From positions 2,382,501-2,446,500 of the forward strand of contig SMSO01000032.1 in the NCBI GenBank assembly GCA_004764695.1: a stretch of 64,000 nucleotides of DNA, written 5' to 3'. Source of the DNA: Schizochytrium sp. TIO01 (Eukaryota > Sar > Bigyra > Thraustochytrida > Thraustochytriidae). Shown piece by piece: positions 36,030 to 46,683 of this stretch (the stretch's first letter is position 1; each line of letters opens with the position of its first letter). The position numbers and the translations under genes were made by a program. The notes under the pieces were generated by a model that was not told the DNA's origin, searched no databases, and saw only the letters and a list, made by a program, of their open reading frames with translations.

Positions 36030-38160
36030 CTTTCTTTCCAAGGTGATGATTTGCAGAACTTCTCAACGAGGTGAATCCTTTACAAGATCACAAATGAGTT
36101 TCAAAATGATCTAGCAAGCCTTGCTAGACGACACGGCTGATAAGAGTATCGTCAACCCTGGTTTATTCAAGTTTTTCTTCGGCCAGTACGTGGGTAGGAA
36201 ATGCAGGAAGCTAAAATTTATGGCAACAACCTTCCCCTGATTCTCACAAACTCAAGCAAAATTGAATCGGTGTAAATATTTCCTAAAAGCTTGCAGGGCT
36301 CTCAGATTTACACGTGCTGCTATCCTTTGAAAAGGTTGCAACAAAACTCTAGCTAGACGTGAAGAGCTGGTGCTTGCTTGCCTCCCGCAAAGAAGGTCCA
36401 GGCAACTAGTTACCTAATCAAGTGCAAGAAACGCTTTGCAACTTGACAGCGAAGGGCTTTCTAGAAACGAGAAGAATCCCCTACGCGGGGATTACAAACG
36501 CCCAAAAAGGCGGACTCAAAGCCCAACAAGCCAAGTGCCTAGCCCGGCTTCGCAAGTCCCGCAAGTCGCAGCGACTTTAGTTGGGGTCTGGGCGTATGCA
36601 CAATGGACTCAGCTTTGTTGCTAAATATGCAGCAATTTAAGAGGACACTTTGCTCTAGTCCTGGCCTGGCCTCTGAGGGGTACTTTGCACGTCATTAATG
36701 CACACTTTTCCGCACACACGTAATAACTCTTTCTATACACTCCCCCGCTGGATATTGTCATATTAGAATAGTAGAGTTGAGCGCGTATTTTGTTGTGGCA
36801 CGATATAGAGGGATATATAAGGAGTTTGTGAGGGTGGGTGAAAGTTGTTCTAAGGGGGATGTGAGGAGGCAGGAAAAGAAGAGTCTGCACAAGGTTTCGT
36901 TGTATACCCCCCTGAACGCGCCTCCCGTAGATGGGTAGCAGGCACTCAGTAGCAACTACTACTAGAGCCTAGAGCCTAGATCCGTAGATTTTTTCTTTTC
37001 TTTCGTTAAAAAAGTTATAAAGGAACCATGTATCATCATGATAGTTTTGTTTTGAATTAAAACCTAATAATCAAAAATGAAAGAAAAAGGGTAAGTTAAA
37101 ATAGTAGGGAGTAGTAGGTAGAGGAGATAGCCAGAGTTTTTTATTCATTACGCGGATCTGTAAGCGGCTCTAAAGTTACGCATTGGTGTTTCGATGCCAA
37201 TCATGTGTATGCGAGGCAGGTGCTGGAAATTACAAGTTTCCAAGGCTTGCTCTTGCTCCTAAAAAGGCCCTGAAAAGTGATCTTTCAAGATCAACAAAGA
37301 CGCAAAAATGACGTGTGCACCACAGTTGATTCTTGATAATACGAACAAGAGGAAACCTTCCGTGAAGGGATCAAATACTGCGTCGATGGCAAGCAGGTAT
37401 TGATACCTCCTGAGGTTCTCTCCATCCAAGGCTGTGATAGTCTCATGGTCCTCAATGGATTCATTCTGCTATTGGAAACTAGCTAACAGATTGCAGCTTT
37501 ATTTCGTTGGTGGTGATTAAGATGAGGTATGTACACGCGCAGAATTGGATTCGGAACTTGGTGTGCTGAGTGCCCGACTGGCGAATCAGTCAACTAGAAC
37601 TAGATGTTTCTTGTACACGTCCTACAGGAATCGATCAATCAAAACTTGTTATCCCTAACCTAATCGTTCTACATGAATCTAGAGGTCTAGAGAGTGCCAG
37701 TTGTTTTCTGAGGAAAGAGTCCAGTTCTAATAACTTCATGATTTACACAAGTCATACTTTTTGGCGCCGTGACACTCTTATGATTGCATTGTGGAGTTCC
37801 CACTAGCCAGGCAGAGGTTGACAGCGGTGCCAGATTTTAGACACTCTAACACATCAAAACAAAGAGGAAATGAGGATAAGATACAAATAACTAAGACGCT
37901 GTTGTCATCTAGGCCAGGAGGCTACATTTTTCAGCTCTTACTCATGGTAAGGGCTTACCAAAGATTACAAAAAGATAACGCGAAGGGGGGATAGGATGCC
38001 AAGTAGCGGGATTGCTGCTTGATCTGAGAGCAAGTGACTAGCTCAAGTGGTAATAAAAAAGAAAACAAAAGTAGAAACAGGATAGGGAAGGCAACATATT
38101 CACGAAGACCAAGAAAAAAAATAAGGATCGGGATTCGAGAGATACGCAGGCATAAGCAGA
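36030..38160. other. intergenic, 2.1 kb, nothing recognised
   Basis: Upstream of the class I myosin and downstream of NAC-beta, both on the minus strand. Short frames such as 37570-37806 lack recognisable content. Confidence 0.55.
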
Positions 38161-38822
38161 TTAGTTAGAGTTCTCCTCAGCGACCTCCTCGAAGTTAGAC
38201 TCAACAAGGTCGGGGATCTCGTCATCACCAGCCTCGGCCTCACCCTCAGCGGCCTTGCTGGCAGCGAAGGCCTGGTCGAACTGCTCGGCGAAGCCGGGCA
38301 TAGAGGCCATCTTCTGAGCGTTAGCCTGGCCCATCATGGGGCCGACCTCGCTGATGACATCGGTGAGGTTGGCGGTGGCGTTGGGGCCAGAAATCACAAA
38401 GGTGTTGGCCTGGATGCTGGCCTGAACCTTGGGGTTCTTGAAGCGGATCACGGTCTGGTCATCGCAAAACATGTTGACCTCACCGATACCCGGGATCATG
38501 TTGACGCCGAGGCGCTTGAGGGAGCTCTGCAACTTGCGGTCATCAGCGCCACCAGTGGTCTTGGCGACCGACTTCTTCTTGCGGCGAACGGAGCCGCGGC
38601 CACCGAGCTTCGCCTGTGATCATTAATTAAGATGAAATCCATCAGTTTTCGTGTCATGAATTGTTAGTCATCGCAAGTCAAGCCAGCATATATAAAGAGT
38701 TCAAAAGGCGTCTTATTGAACCATTGATGAGCATAAGTTAAATCAACACTTACCTGGCCAGCGCCAGAGAAGCGGTTCTTGAGGCGCTCACGCGCCGCCA
38801 AGATCTCTGCGTCGTCGCCCAT
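38161..38822 (-). CDS. nascent polypeptide-associated complex subunit beta (BTF3), two exons
   Basis: The beta subunit of NAC binds the ribosome exit site and shields nascent chains as a heterodimer with NAC-alpha. Exon 1 is 38822-38754 and exon 2 is 38613-38161, separated by a 140-base intron (GTAAGT donor, ATCACAG acceptor). Together they make 522 bases, 173 residues. The N-terminal ribosome-binding motif is present as GGRGSVRRKKK near residues 26-36. The NAC domain follows (SSLKRLGVNMIPGIGEVNMF to about residue 115), with the usual acidic C-terminal tail (EIPDLVESNFEEVAEE). Length is normal for the family. The ATG at 38822 begins MGDDAEILAARERLKNRF, a typical opening. Confidence 0.96.
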
Positions 38823-39146
38823 TTTGATAGACGAGGTAACACCTATATTTCCAAGAGTGATTTAAGAGAACCCCGTTTCACAATGATGATGATCAATCAA
38901 TTTTGCACAAATGTACACAAGCACGAGGTAGCATTTCAAAAGTCAGTAAACTAAATTCCCTCCGAATCTAACCTTGACCCTGCTGTTGGGATACAAATAA
39001 AAATCTCAAGCTTAAAGACAAATTCATCCTCATAGATTCACGTAACCAAGAACGTCATCGGGCACGTGAATCTTCAACTATAGGATATCAAACTCCAGTC
39101 GCGGTAGTTGCTGGTGCGCGCCAAAGCTCGACTTTGATCTCCAAAG

Positions 39147-39350
39147 ATGATACGTTATCTATCGCTGTTCATTTTATCTTTCCCAGCAATCCTCGCATTC
39201 TTGACGCCCAAACCTTCCGTGAACGTCATAATTCCCGTAGACGCTCTCATGAGGGTAATGTCCACGCCACAACGCATCCCTAAAACCCCAATCAATATCC
39301 TCTCGACCCTCAACCTCTTCGTGAGCCTAGTAGTCTCCGCATGGCTGTGA
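39147..39350 (+). CDS. possible small membrane protein, unidentified
   Basis: An ATG opens 67 codons with two hydrophobic stretches: residues ~4-19 (YLSLFILSFPAILAFL) and ~49-67 (INILSTLNLFVSLVVSAWL), separated by a short basic/Pro segment. The layout is that of a two-pass small endomembrane protein such as the Yos1/IER3IP1 type, but key residues of that family do not align well. It lies ~325 bases upstream of the divergent NAC-beta start. Chance cannot be excluded. Confidence 0.22.
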   Translation: MIRYLSLFILSFPAILAFLTPKPSVNVIIPVDALMRVMSTPQRIPKTPINILSTLNLFVSLVVSAWL

Positions 39351-40080
39351 CAGAAAGGGCTGGGCTCGAGGTGGATGCATGAACGAGTGTATCCTCCAAC
39401 ATGCAAGGCCTCACGACGGCCTCCTTGCCTCGGCGGTATCAAGTGGTTATCATGGTGGTTCTGGGGAGCGATCCTGGGCCCGGCAGCCCCGTCTGGCCGC
39501 CGCTGACCTCGTTGCTGCGCGCAGGCAGTCGCACGTCCACCTACCTAGTCAGACGTCTCTTCGGACTCTGTTGTCGCTAGGCTCCTTCATTGAAAATCAC
39601 CCATTCATTCCCTCCTCTTGTCAGAGCTATAACCTACTGTACGGGATTTTCTCTATTGTATATTAAGTAGCCTATATGCCTATAACCGACTTGTCAGCAG
39701 CCATTCTTCACTTTGGCGCTTCTCGCACCGGACTTACTTTCGGCGCCACTTCGCGCCCTATCTTTTTTACCCTAACCACGATTATGATCAGTGCACAGGA
39801 GCTAAGAAGGTGTTACTTGAGATATAGGGCATACTTGGAAAAAGCGAGGTTTTAGAATTAACGTTAGGTATCACTACAGAGCGAGAAAAAGGGAACGCTT
39901 GATAGTTCTTAAAGTGTCGAAGAAGAAAGGTCGCTCCGCGAAGACCGTGATGGGTTAAAGGGAATATATTAGGCGGACAAAGGGTAAATAGATAATAGGC
40001 CTTATGATAGACCGCTTTTGTGATCTCTCAAAACATGTTTTGAAGAGTTTTAGGTACAGCTGGCTGAGGAACTTTGGTTG

Positions 40081-40233
40081 TGGCAGATGGATGATAGTAC
40101 TGATCTTGGCTCGAAAGTGAATGGCATCGCCATTTCAGAGTGACTTAGATGTTGTGTGGCAGATGGAGACAATGATAGTACTGATTTTGGCTTGAAGGTG
40201 AATGGCAACACCATTTCAGAGCGACTTAGATGT
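40081..40233 (+). repeat. diverged tandem duplication, ~75-bp unit, two copies
   Basis: Copies at 40081-40152 and 40157-40233 share most bases (TGGCAGATGG ... GACTTAGATGT), with a five-base insertion and scattered substitutions. On the minus strand they lie in an ATG-initiated 95-codon frame (40337-40050). There they encode a repeated peptide, roughly LSRSEMVLPFTFKPKSVLS and LSHSEMAMPFTFEPRSVLS. Confidence 0.8.
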
Positions 40234-40865
40234 AGGCATCTTTTATACTGACCTACTTCCCCTGCTTCACTTAATTCATCTTGATCTATTTGAAGAAACC
40301 ATTCGTGCATTCGTGCATCTACAGAAACTATGAGCATTTCTGTAAATAATGCATAGTTAGTACGTGTTGCTATTTTTATGATAACTGTGAATCTGGCTGA
40401 GGAGAACCCCGCTCTGGAAATAATAAGACCCGCGAATCTCAGGATGAAGTTGGCGAGCTGGAGAACTGTTAACTTTTGTATGTCCTCTCTGTGTCCGAGG
40501 GCTTTTAGAAACCGAGTCTAAGATTTTATAAAGAGGATTCATTCGCCACATAAAGAATCCTCGCCTTTTCTCAAATTTATCGCAGGCAGATTAAAGGAAA
40601 ATGTGTGTAGCCTCGTAGGCAATCAAAGGCTGTAGCTCTTGAAAGTTGGATACAACGCGTCACCGCGAAAGTCATCAGCTTCAACATCGAATACTATCGC
40701 ATATCACGCGAGAGCTTCATTTTGGCTTGCTTGCGTGTTGACTTGGATTTACTTTGCAGTCCTGTTAAAGGTTGCAGTCTCGCGGCAATTCCAATTCCGC
40801 TGCAGCTGAAGCATATATGTGTAGGGCCTCAGTTCCAAAACTTTAGAAGCTTTCGATAAAAATAC

Positions 40866-40866
40866 A

Positions 40867-40902
<36 letters not shown>

Positions 40903-40904
40903 AA
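40866..40904 (+). repeat. (GAAA)n microsatellite
   Basis: Nine to ten GAAA units about 130 bases upstream of the first ADP-ribosylglycohydrolase-fold gene. Confidence 0.9.
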
Positions 40905-41033
40905 AGAGTAGGAAAAGGAAGAGAGAACAGGTGCACATCTCGGCAAGTAGTACGAAGCTGCCGAGAGACCAAGATCTTAAGATTTCTGAGCGGCTCTACG
41001 AAGAAAAGATATTGAGCTCGACATCAAACACGG

Positions 41034-42533
41034 ATGATCAGTCGAGGCACGGCTCGCAGAAAGCTTCTTGGTCGTGGCAGAGTTCTTTTGGGGACAGCAG
41101 AGGCTGCAAGCTTGAGTGCTACTAAAACCTTCCGAGGTCGGCAGATTGCGTTACAGAGAACTGGTATATCATCGTTTTCGATCTTAACGCTTACGATGGT
41201 TGAGAAACAGCAAGCGGTCGAGGACAAGGTTCGCGCCGGCATGCTTGGTGCGATCCTTGGAGAAACATTGGCTATGCCGGTGCATTGGTATTATAACCCG
41301 CAAAACCTAAAGGAGGCCTATGGAGAAATTACCGAGCTCTACGCACCGCAGCCTACCCATGCGGAATCGATGATTCTGCGATTTAGCTACAATGGATCTA
41401 TTGATATCATGCATGACAAGAAGAACTACTACGAGGGTTGCGACCCAAAGATTGCAGACAAAATGTCTAAGGAGGACCGTGCCAAAGTTAGTGACGAACA
41501 TGGTAACTTTGTGGGTCGCGAGGCGGATGAGCGCCCGCACTATCATGCAACCCTCAAGCGAGGTCAGAACACTTCGAACATGTGCATCTCGCGCCTCCTC
41601 ATGAGGTACCTCGGCGATGTTCTCAAGGAGGGTGAAGATCGCTACGACCCAGAAGAGTACCTGAAGAAGTTTGAAGAATACATTTGTACCGATCCCCGGG
41701 AGCATCCTGATGACATTGCTCAGATTCATGCACACAATGACCCGTACCTGGACAGCTACGTTCGCAAGTTCTTTGAAAACCGTTCAAAGGGAGTACCTCC
41801 TATGAATGCAGCGTATAACCAGCGTGACGCTTGGGCTATCAACAGTTTGGACGGAATTCTCGTAAGCCTTCCTCTCATTGCAGCCTATAAGGATGATCCT
41901 GAATCCGAGCTCATTGGCCGAGTCGTGGAGCATCACACGCTCACTCACCGCTCTGTGTCTGTCAGCTGCGCCGCAAACGTGGTTGCGCCCTTGTTGCAGC
42001 AACTGTACCAAGGCCGTGACCCTGACGAAGCTCTTGATGCCGCCATGGAGAAGATGCGTCCTCCGCATTTGACAGGCCGCGAAATGCACAAAAGTTATGC
42101 TGCTCACAATGGCCCGGACTTTATTCCCAAATGGGAAAAGTGGGACCAGCATATGAAAATGGCCCCGGGCAAGAACCTCAAGGAGGTCATTCATCAATTC
42201 ATTGCGGAAGGAAAAGAGATTCGCGATGTAGCTGGATATGTTGATGGAGAAGGAGTTTTCTCCACTGCATGCTACTGTGAACAGGCTTTGCCGATTGTCC
42301 TTTTTCTTGCTGTGAAGTTCAAGGATGATTTTGCCGGAGCCTTGAAGGCTAACGCAGAGATTGGCGGCCACAACACTGCTCGTGGAGCAATTCTTGGCGC
42401 AATCATGGGTGCTCGGCTTGGTACCAACGGGCTTCCTGAGAAGTGGATCTCACAGCTTGCTGCTCCCGATCAAATCAAGTCAGAGATTGATCAGCTTGTC
42501 AACGTCAGCAGTCTTCGTGCGGCACAGTCGTAA
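41034..42533 (+). CDS. ADP-ribosylglycohydrolase-fold protein, copy 1 (probably mitochondrial)
   Basis: 499 residues from the ATG at 41034. The first ~50 residues are rich in Arg, Ser and Leu with almost no acids (MISRGTARRKLLGRGR...), a good mitochondrial presequence. A second in-frame ATG at 41196 would give a shorter cytosolic form. The mature part has the family layout: GAILGETLAMPVHWYYNP at 71-88 and the closing glycine-rich helix GGHNTARGAILGAIMGAR from 444. Classical members bind two Mg2+ through a (S/T)DDT motif and a C-terminal DxD. Here the corresponding sites read GQNT (177-180) and GGHNT (444-448), so the Asp ligands are missing. Bacterial proteins annotated to this family with an ALAMPVHWYYD start share, as I recall, a GxNT motif, so this is a distinct subfamily. 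ADP-ribose hydrolysis should not be assumed. Confidence 0.9.
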   Translation: MISRGTARRKLLGRGRVLLGTAEAASLSATKTFRGRQIALQRTGISSFSILTLTMVEKQQAVEDKVRAGMLGAILGETLAMPVHWYYNPQNLKEAYGEITELYAPQPTHAESMILRFSYNGSIDIMHDKKNYYEGCDPKIADKMSKEDRAKVSDEHGNFVGREADERPHYHATLKRGQNTSNMCISRLLMRYLGDVLKEGEDRYDPEEYLKKFEEYICTDPREHPDDIAQIHAHNDPYLDSYVRKFFENRSKGVPPMNAAYNQRDAWAINSLDGILVSLPLIAAYKDDPESELIGRVVEHHTLTHRSVSVSCAANVVAPLLQQLYQGRDPDEALDAAMEKMRPPHLTGREMHKSYAAHNGPDFIPKWEKWDQHMKMAPGKNLKEVIHQFIAEGKEIRDVAGYVDGEGVFSTACYCEQALPIVLFLAVKFKDDFAGALKANAEIGGHNTARGAILGAIMGARLGTNGLPEKWISQLAAPDQIKSEIDQLVNVSSLRAAQS

Positions 42534-43149
42534 AGAGAACACGATACCATATGGTGATACCATCTTAAACTGATCATTTTCAACCACATTTGAGCTTGCA
42601 GTATTTCTTTTGCTCTATTCGTATCTGATTACTCTCTCTACTCTTCACTTTTCTGCTTGTATATTCAGGCATCACACAGTATGAACTTGAAGAAATGAAG
42701 CTTTCTCTTGTGCTTTCCTCTCCTCTGGCATCTTCAGCTCGAGCGAAGACAGACACTCATCTGTGCATGCTATCAACTTTCCTTCCATCACTATCTACAA
42801 AGACTTATGTCCGGTGTAAGATGTCCTAGCAAATGCTTAGCCAATTTAGAATGTCTAAAAAATGATTCTGAACAGATCGAAATTGCCCTTTGCCCTAAAA
42901 TCTTAATAGAAAGCTTGTCTAGCATTAAATCAGCACAACCACTTTCCAAAGTCTGTCAACAATGTATGTCCGATCGGATGCTCGATTCCGTAGAGCCTCA
43001 GGTAGGTCTGTGATCTGACTCAGATGATACTGAGCGAGGGAACTAAGATCTTGCGAGGCCGAGAATCGAAGCAATGCCGGAACTCAAGAAAGATAGCCCG
43101 AGTGCTTGTTCATACCTATTCTATATAAGATAGGCACTAGTTCTTGGCT
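42534..43149. other. spacer between tandem ADP-ribosylglycohydrolase-fold genes
   Basis: No gene recognised. A 101-codon frame at 42708-43013 has no supporting content and does not overlap the duplicated segment. Confidence 0.6.
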
Positions 43150-44787
43150 ATGATTAGGAATACTATGAGTAGTACTAGAATCAACATCAGGTCATGGATA
43201 CAACGCAATCACTTCCTCGCCAGAGCAGCATCTAAGCGAGCTTCTTTGAGCGTACTCCCCAGCTCAGAAGCAACAAAGGACACTGCAATCGTCAATTCTG
43301 GGTTGCCATTGCGAAGCAGCTTTGGAGCTGTCACGAAGTACACCCTTGTTAAGGAACTCGGCCATCGCAACTGCAGCATCAGTGCAAAACGAGGAAGAGC
43401 TCGTCTAAGTCAAACGGGCAATAGAAACTTTGAAAGAACCATGACATCCAATGCATCAGAAGATGACCGCCTTCGTGGGTCGCTGAAGGGGTTTGTTGTG
43501 GGCGAGGCACTAGCAATGCCTGTGCACTGGTTTTACACGCCATCGATTCTGAAGAAGGAGTATGGCTCAGTGGACAAAATGATGGCACCCAAGAAAACTC
43601 ATGAGGAATCGTTTATGACGAGTATGGTATACAAGGGTAACATTGACATTTTATTTGACAAATCGGGGTTTTATGAGGGATACGATGAAGACAACATTAA
43701 AACCATGAGTCAGGAAGAACGCGAAGCACTCTCTGCGGATGTAGGGATTTTTGTAAATTCTGAGGCTGACCAACGCCCACATTATCACTTGAGCCTGAAG
43801 AAGGGGCAGAACACTGCCAACATGTGCGTTGCGCGTCTTCTAATGCGTTATCTTGCTCGAACTAATGAACAAGGTGCAGACAGATACGACCCACGCGAGT
43901 TCCTCGAAGAGTTCCGCACATATATGACCACTGACCCCCGAAAGCATCCCGATGATGTGGGTCAAATCAAAGCCCACAATGACGCATACCTGGATGTTTA
44001 TGTGCGCGAATTTTTCAACAATGCTTCCAAGGGCCTGCCACTGACTGTATGTGCATACGATCAACGCGACCGCTGGTCAATCGGTAGCTTGGATGGACTT
44101 GTGATGACGGTTCCTTTAATCGCGGCCTACCGCGAGGAACCCGAGGCAATTCTTGTGGGGCGTGCAATTGAGCACCAAATGTTGACACATCGATCAGTGA
44201 CAATTTCCGCTGTGGTGGCTGTGCTTGTACCGCTTTTACAGCAGTTGTGGCGTGGAGAGGATGCTGAAAAGGCACTAGATGCAGCAATGGAGAAACTTCG
44301 CCCACCGCTTATCACAGGACCTGAGATGCTTGAGACGTATAAAAGTCATAATGGACCAGACAACATTCCCGCATGGGAGAAATGGGACCAGCACATGACT
44401 TTTGAGCCCGGTGTGACCTTGCGCGAAGTAGTGCACAAGTTCATTGATGAGGGACATAGCTTCGAGGACGTTGCAGGGTTCCACGAAGGCGAGGGTAGGT
44501 TCTCCACGACATGCTACTGCGAACACGCCATGGCAATTGTGTTGTACTTTGCCGTCAAGTTTGGAGAGGATCTTGCTGGAGCCTTACAAGCGAATGCAGA
44601 GATTGGTGGTCATTCTACGGCAAGGGGGGCCATCTTGGGCGCAATTATTGGTGCTCGGGTTGGCAACAAAGGAGTTCCTGAGACATGGTATTCTGAGCTT
44701 GCTGCACCAGATCAAGTCAACTCCGAAATCGATGCTTTGATTGCTGCAAGCAATGCTCGAAGATCAGCGATCAAACCTCGAGCATGA
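43150..44787 (+). CDS. ADP-ribosylglycohydrolase-fold protein, copy 2
   Basis: 545 residues from the ATG at 43150; a second ATG at 43165 is also possible. The N-terminal ~95 residues are basic and Ser-rich (MIRNTMSSTRINIRSWIQRN...), a likely organelle-targeting leader. It is longer than in copy 1 and unrelated to that leader. The domain then starts at RLRGSLKGFVVGEALAMPVH and tracks copy 1 throughout. The metal-site equivalents are GQNT (219-222) and GGHSTARGA with H488, again without the canonical aspartates. It lies in the same orientation 616 bases after copy 1, so the pair arose by tandem duplication long enough ago to diverge widely. The segment from 43168 to 44872 was later copied again to 50270-51973. 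No introns. Confidence 0.91.
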   Translation: MIRNTMSSTRINIRSWIQRNHFLARAASKRASLSVLPSSEATKDTAIVNSGLPLRSSFGAVTKYTLVKELGHRNCSISAKRGRARLSQTGNRNFERTMTSNASEDDRLRGSLKGFVVGEALAMPVHWFYTPSILKKEYGSVDKMMAPKKTHEESFMTSMVYKGNIDILFDKSGFYEGYDEDNIKTMSQEEREALSADVGIFVNSEADQRPHYHLSLKKGQNTANMCVARLLMRYLARTNEQGADRYDPREFLEEFRTYMTTDPRKHPDDVGQIKAHNDAYLDVYVREFFNNASKGLPLTVCAYDQRDRWSIGSLDGLVMTVPLIAAYREEPEAILVGRAIEHQMLTHRSVTISAVVAVLVPLLQQLWRGEDAEKALDAAMEKLRPPLITGPEMLETYKSHNGPDNIPAWEKWDQHMTFEPGVTLREVVHKFIDEGHSFEDVAGFHEGEGRFSTTCYCEHAMAIVLYFAVKFGEDLAGALQANAEIGGHSTARGAILGAIIGARVGNKGVPETWYSELAAPDQVNSEIDALIAASNARRSAIKPRA

Positions 44788-45313
44788 AGAGACTCTTGAA
44801 AAATCAAGCTTTCAGATGCTCAGAGGTTTAGTCTTCATGTGGACTCATAACCTTTGCTTTCTCAAAGCATTCATGCCCTCATCCTCGTTTTGTCCATGTA
44901 GAGCCAGTTAGGTAATACTAATAGAGACAGACATGGGTAGTCCCTACCTTTTTATAATGAAAAGTTTAGTTTAAATCTATATAGGTAATAGTGGATTACT
45001 AGTGATTTTGAATCAATGTATTAGGGGGGGGAGAAGTTAAGAATAGAATGATTAATCTCCCTGTGAGTTGGAGAGAACCTACGCTTTAATCATAGCTAGT
45101 GGAGAGAAGATTTTCCTCACAAAGAATTATGATCCTGTTTCTTGCATATATAATATAGAGATCATGAATATTGGGGTGCTTATAATTGGGGTCAAATAAT
45201 ATTACAAAAACTTAGGACTGAGTTTATTCAATTTGGGTCTCCAGTTGATAGTTTGCAGAATTCCCCTACGGGTTAAACCTGTGAAAATCATGATGTCGGA
45301 GTAGAATATTAAA
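44788..45313. other. AT-rich spacer, start of mobile-element island
   Basis: The first ~85 bases are the 3' end of the duplicated segment; the rest is AT-rich with a G8 run near 45025. No gene seen. Confidence 0.5.
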
Positions 45314-46035
45314 ATGACTATTAATAAGTATGCAGATCTGGAGATTGAGGATGACACTTGGGGCCAACATAGCATAGATTGTTGTAGCAAGTCCATTAGA
45401 GAATATGAAATTAAATTTATTCAAGATTGCACATGTGAAGATTGGAGATGCTCGTGAATGGTTTGATAGAATTAACAAGAAGGCTTGGTTGTGGTGGCCT
45501 TTGTGGAGACCGGAACATGCTAATCAGTATGATAAGGACTAATTTTATGTTAGAGATGTTCGACGTGACATCCAGCAAAGATGCTTCGTGAAATGCAAGA
45601 TATTGGTCTGTCCGCCTTGTGATAACCCAATTGACCATCAAACTGGTGAATGGGTTGACATCAAAGCCACTGCCCCCAGAATCGTCCAGAAACTTATGCG
45701 CCATTAGATTGCTCTTGCGACAGAGTGATCAAAGTTTGGAGAGAAGAGGATCTACTAAAGATATCGTAACAAATATTTACGAATTATCGTTCTTATGTGC
45801 CTCCTATCAGAGACAGCAACATGTTGCCCGCTGGGAAAACTCTTAGGAATGGCAATGTAGTTACTCGAAAGAAGATGGCTGACATGCTTCATACAAGTGA
45901 CCCTTTGCCAATTTCTTTGCCAGAATTTCCTCAGAAGCGTACTCAAGGATGTGTCAAGTCTGATATTCAGCTGGAACTCCTGCTTGATCATGTAATGATA
46001 CATGATCTTTTACAACGTGTGTCTCAAACTCTTTC
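45314..46035 (+). pseudogene. decayed coding remnant, probably transposon-derived zinc-binding region
   Basis: Protein-like fragments occur in shifting frames on the plus strand. One starts at about 45314 (MTINKYADLEIEDDTWGQHS). Another at ~45430-45710 reads IGDAREWFDRINKKAWLWWP, then after a stop FYVRDVRRDIQQRCFVKCKI, followed by LVCPPCDNP and TGEWVDIKATAPRIVQ. The CPxC...GEW...PRIV pattern recalls the zinc-binding region that precedes Ulp1 domains in some eukaryotic DNA transposons. Several stops and frame changes show it is not functional. Family assignment is inference. Confidence 0.4.
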
Positions 46036-46683
46036 ATGAATCTTTACTTGCAGATGCCTCAGGTGAAACAGGTGAACGTTGAAGAACGTCGTCGCGAGAC
46101 GGTCTTCTTGATATATTTTCGCACAAATATTAAGGAGGACTTGAACATAGCCTTGAAGAAATTTCTCAAGAATTATCTTGAGCAACGCGAATTTGTCAAA
46201 TTCAAGAAGAGTAATCCATCGCCCACTCTGCAGTTCCCTTCCTATGTAAAGAGAATCATGATGTCCCTTTTAGCAAGCCATTGGACCTTGGTGATACTGT
46301 GTTATAAAGATAAAATTCTTTATACTTATGACCCACTCAAAAACCGTGATGACGGTTGTCATGACGAAAGGGATGAGAGCATTCTCTGACAGCTCGAGTT
46401 GGACGAATCTAACTGGTCAGTCAAGAAATTCTCTGGTCATCAAGAAAATGGCTGTGGCTGCGGAGTGTATATTATGGCTGCAGTCAATGGTCTTTTGCAT
46501 GGGGAAATCGATCTTGCAGCGCTTACAGAGAGTATTATGCCATCCTATGGAAACTCTGACCTGATGGAACATCAAAGGTCGCAGTTTGCGACTTTTGCTG
46601 ACATACTTCTAGGCACCATCGATTTTACGCTTGCGAAAGCTTCTTCGAAAAAGGGAGGAGCTTTTAAGCTCTTTCATCCTTGA
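46036..46683 (+). pseudogene. C48 (Ulp1/SENP-type) cysteine protease relic with in-frame stop
   Basis: Two plus-strand frames in the same phase (46036-46389 and 46399-46683) are separated by one TGA at 46387-46389. Together they carry the C48 catalytic pattern: His in ASHWTLVILCYK, Asp in YTYDPL, and Gln-x5-Cys-Gly in HQENGCGCGVYIM. The spacing of Gln to Cys (six residues) is exactly that of Ulp1-family enzymes, which cleave SUMO-like proteins. Such domains are common in Mutator-like and KDZ/Zisupton-type DNA transposons of eukaryotes. With the upstream remnants and the premature stop, a dead transposon protein is the likeliest reading. If TGA were read through, or were a sequencing error, the protease domain would be complete. 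Confidence 0.62.

Larger units (their letters stand above)
38823..41033. other. intergenic, 2.2 kb; two weak small frames
   Basis: No confident gene. Two ATG-initiated small frames are described separately: 39147-39350 (+) and 40050-40337 (-). A GAAA microsatellite lies at 40866-40904. Confidence 0.5.

Noticed and set aside
46036-46683. Calling the C48 protease a functional host SUMO protease
   Set aside because: An in-frame TGA and decayed upstream coding fragments point to a dead transposon protein.
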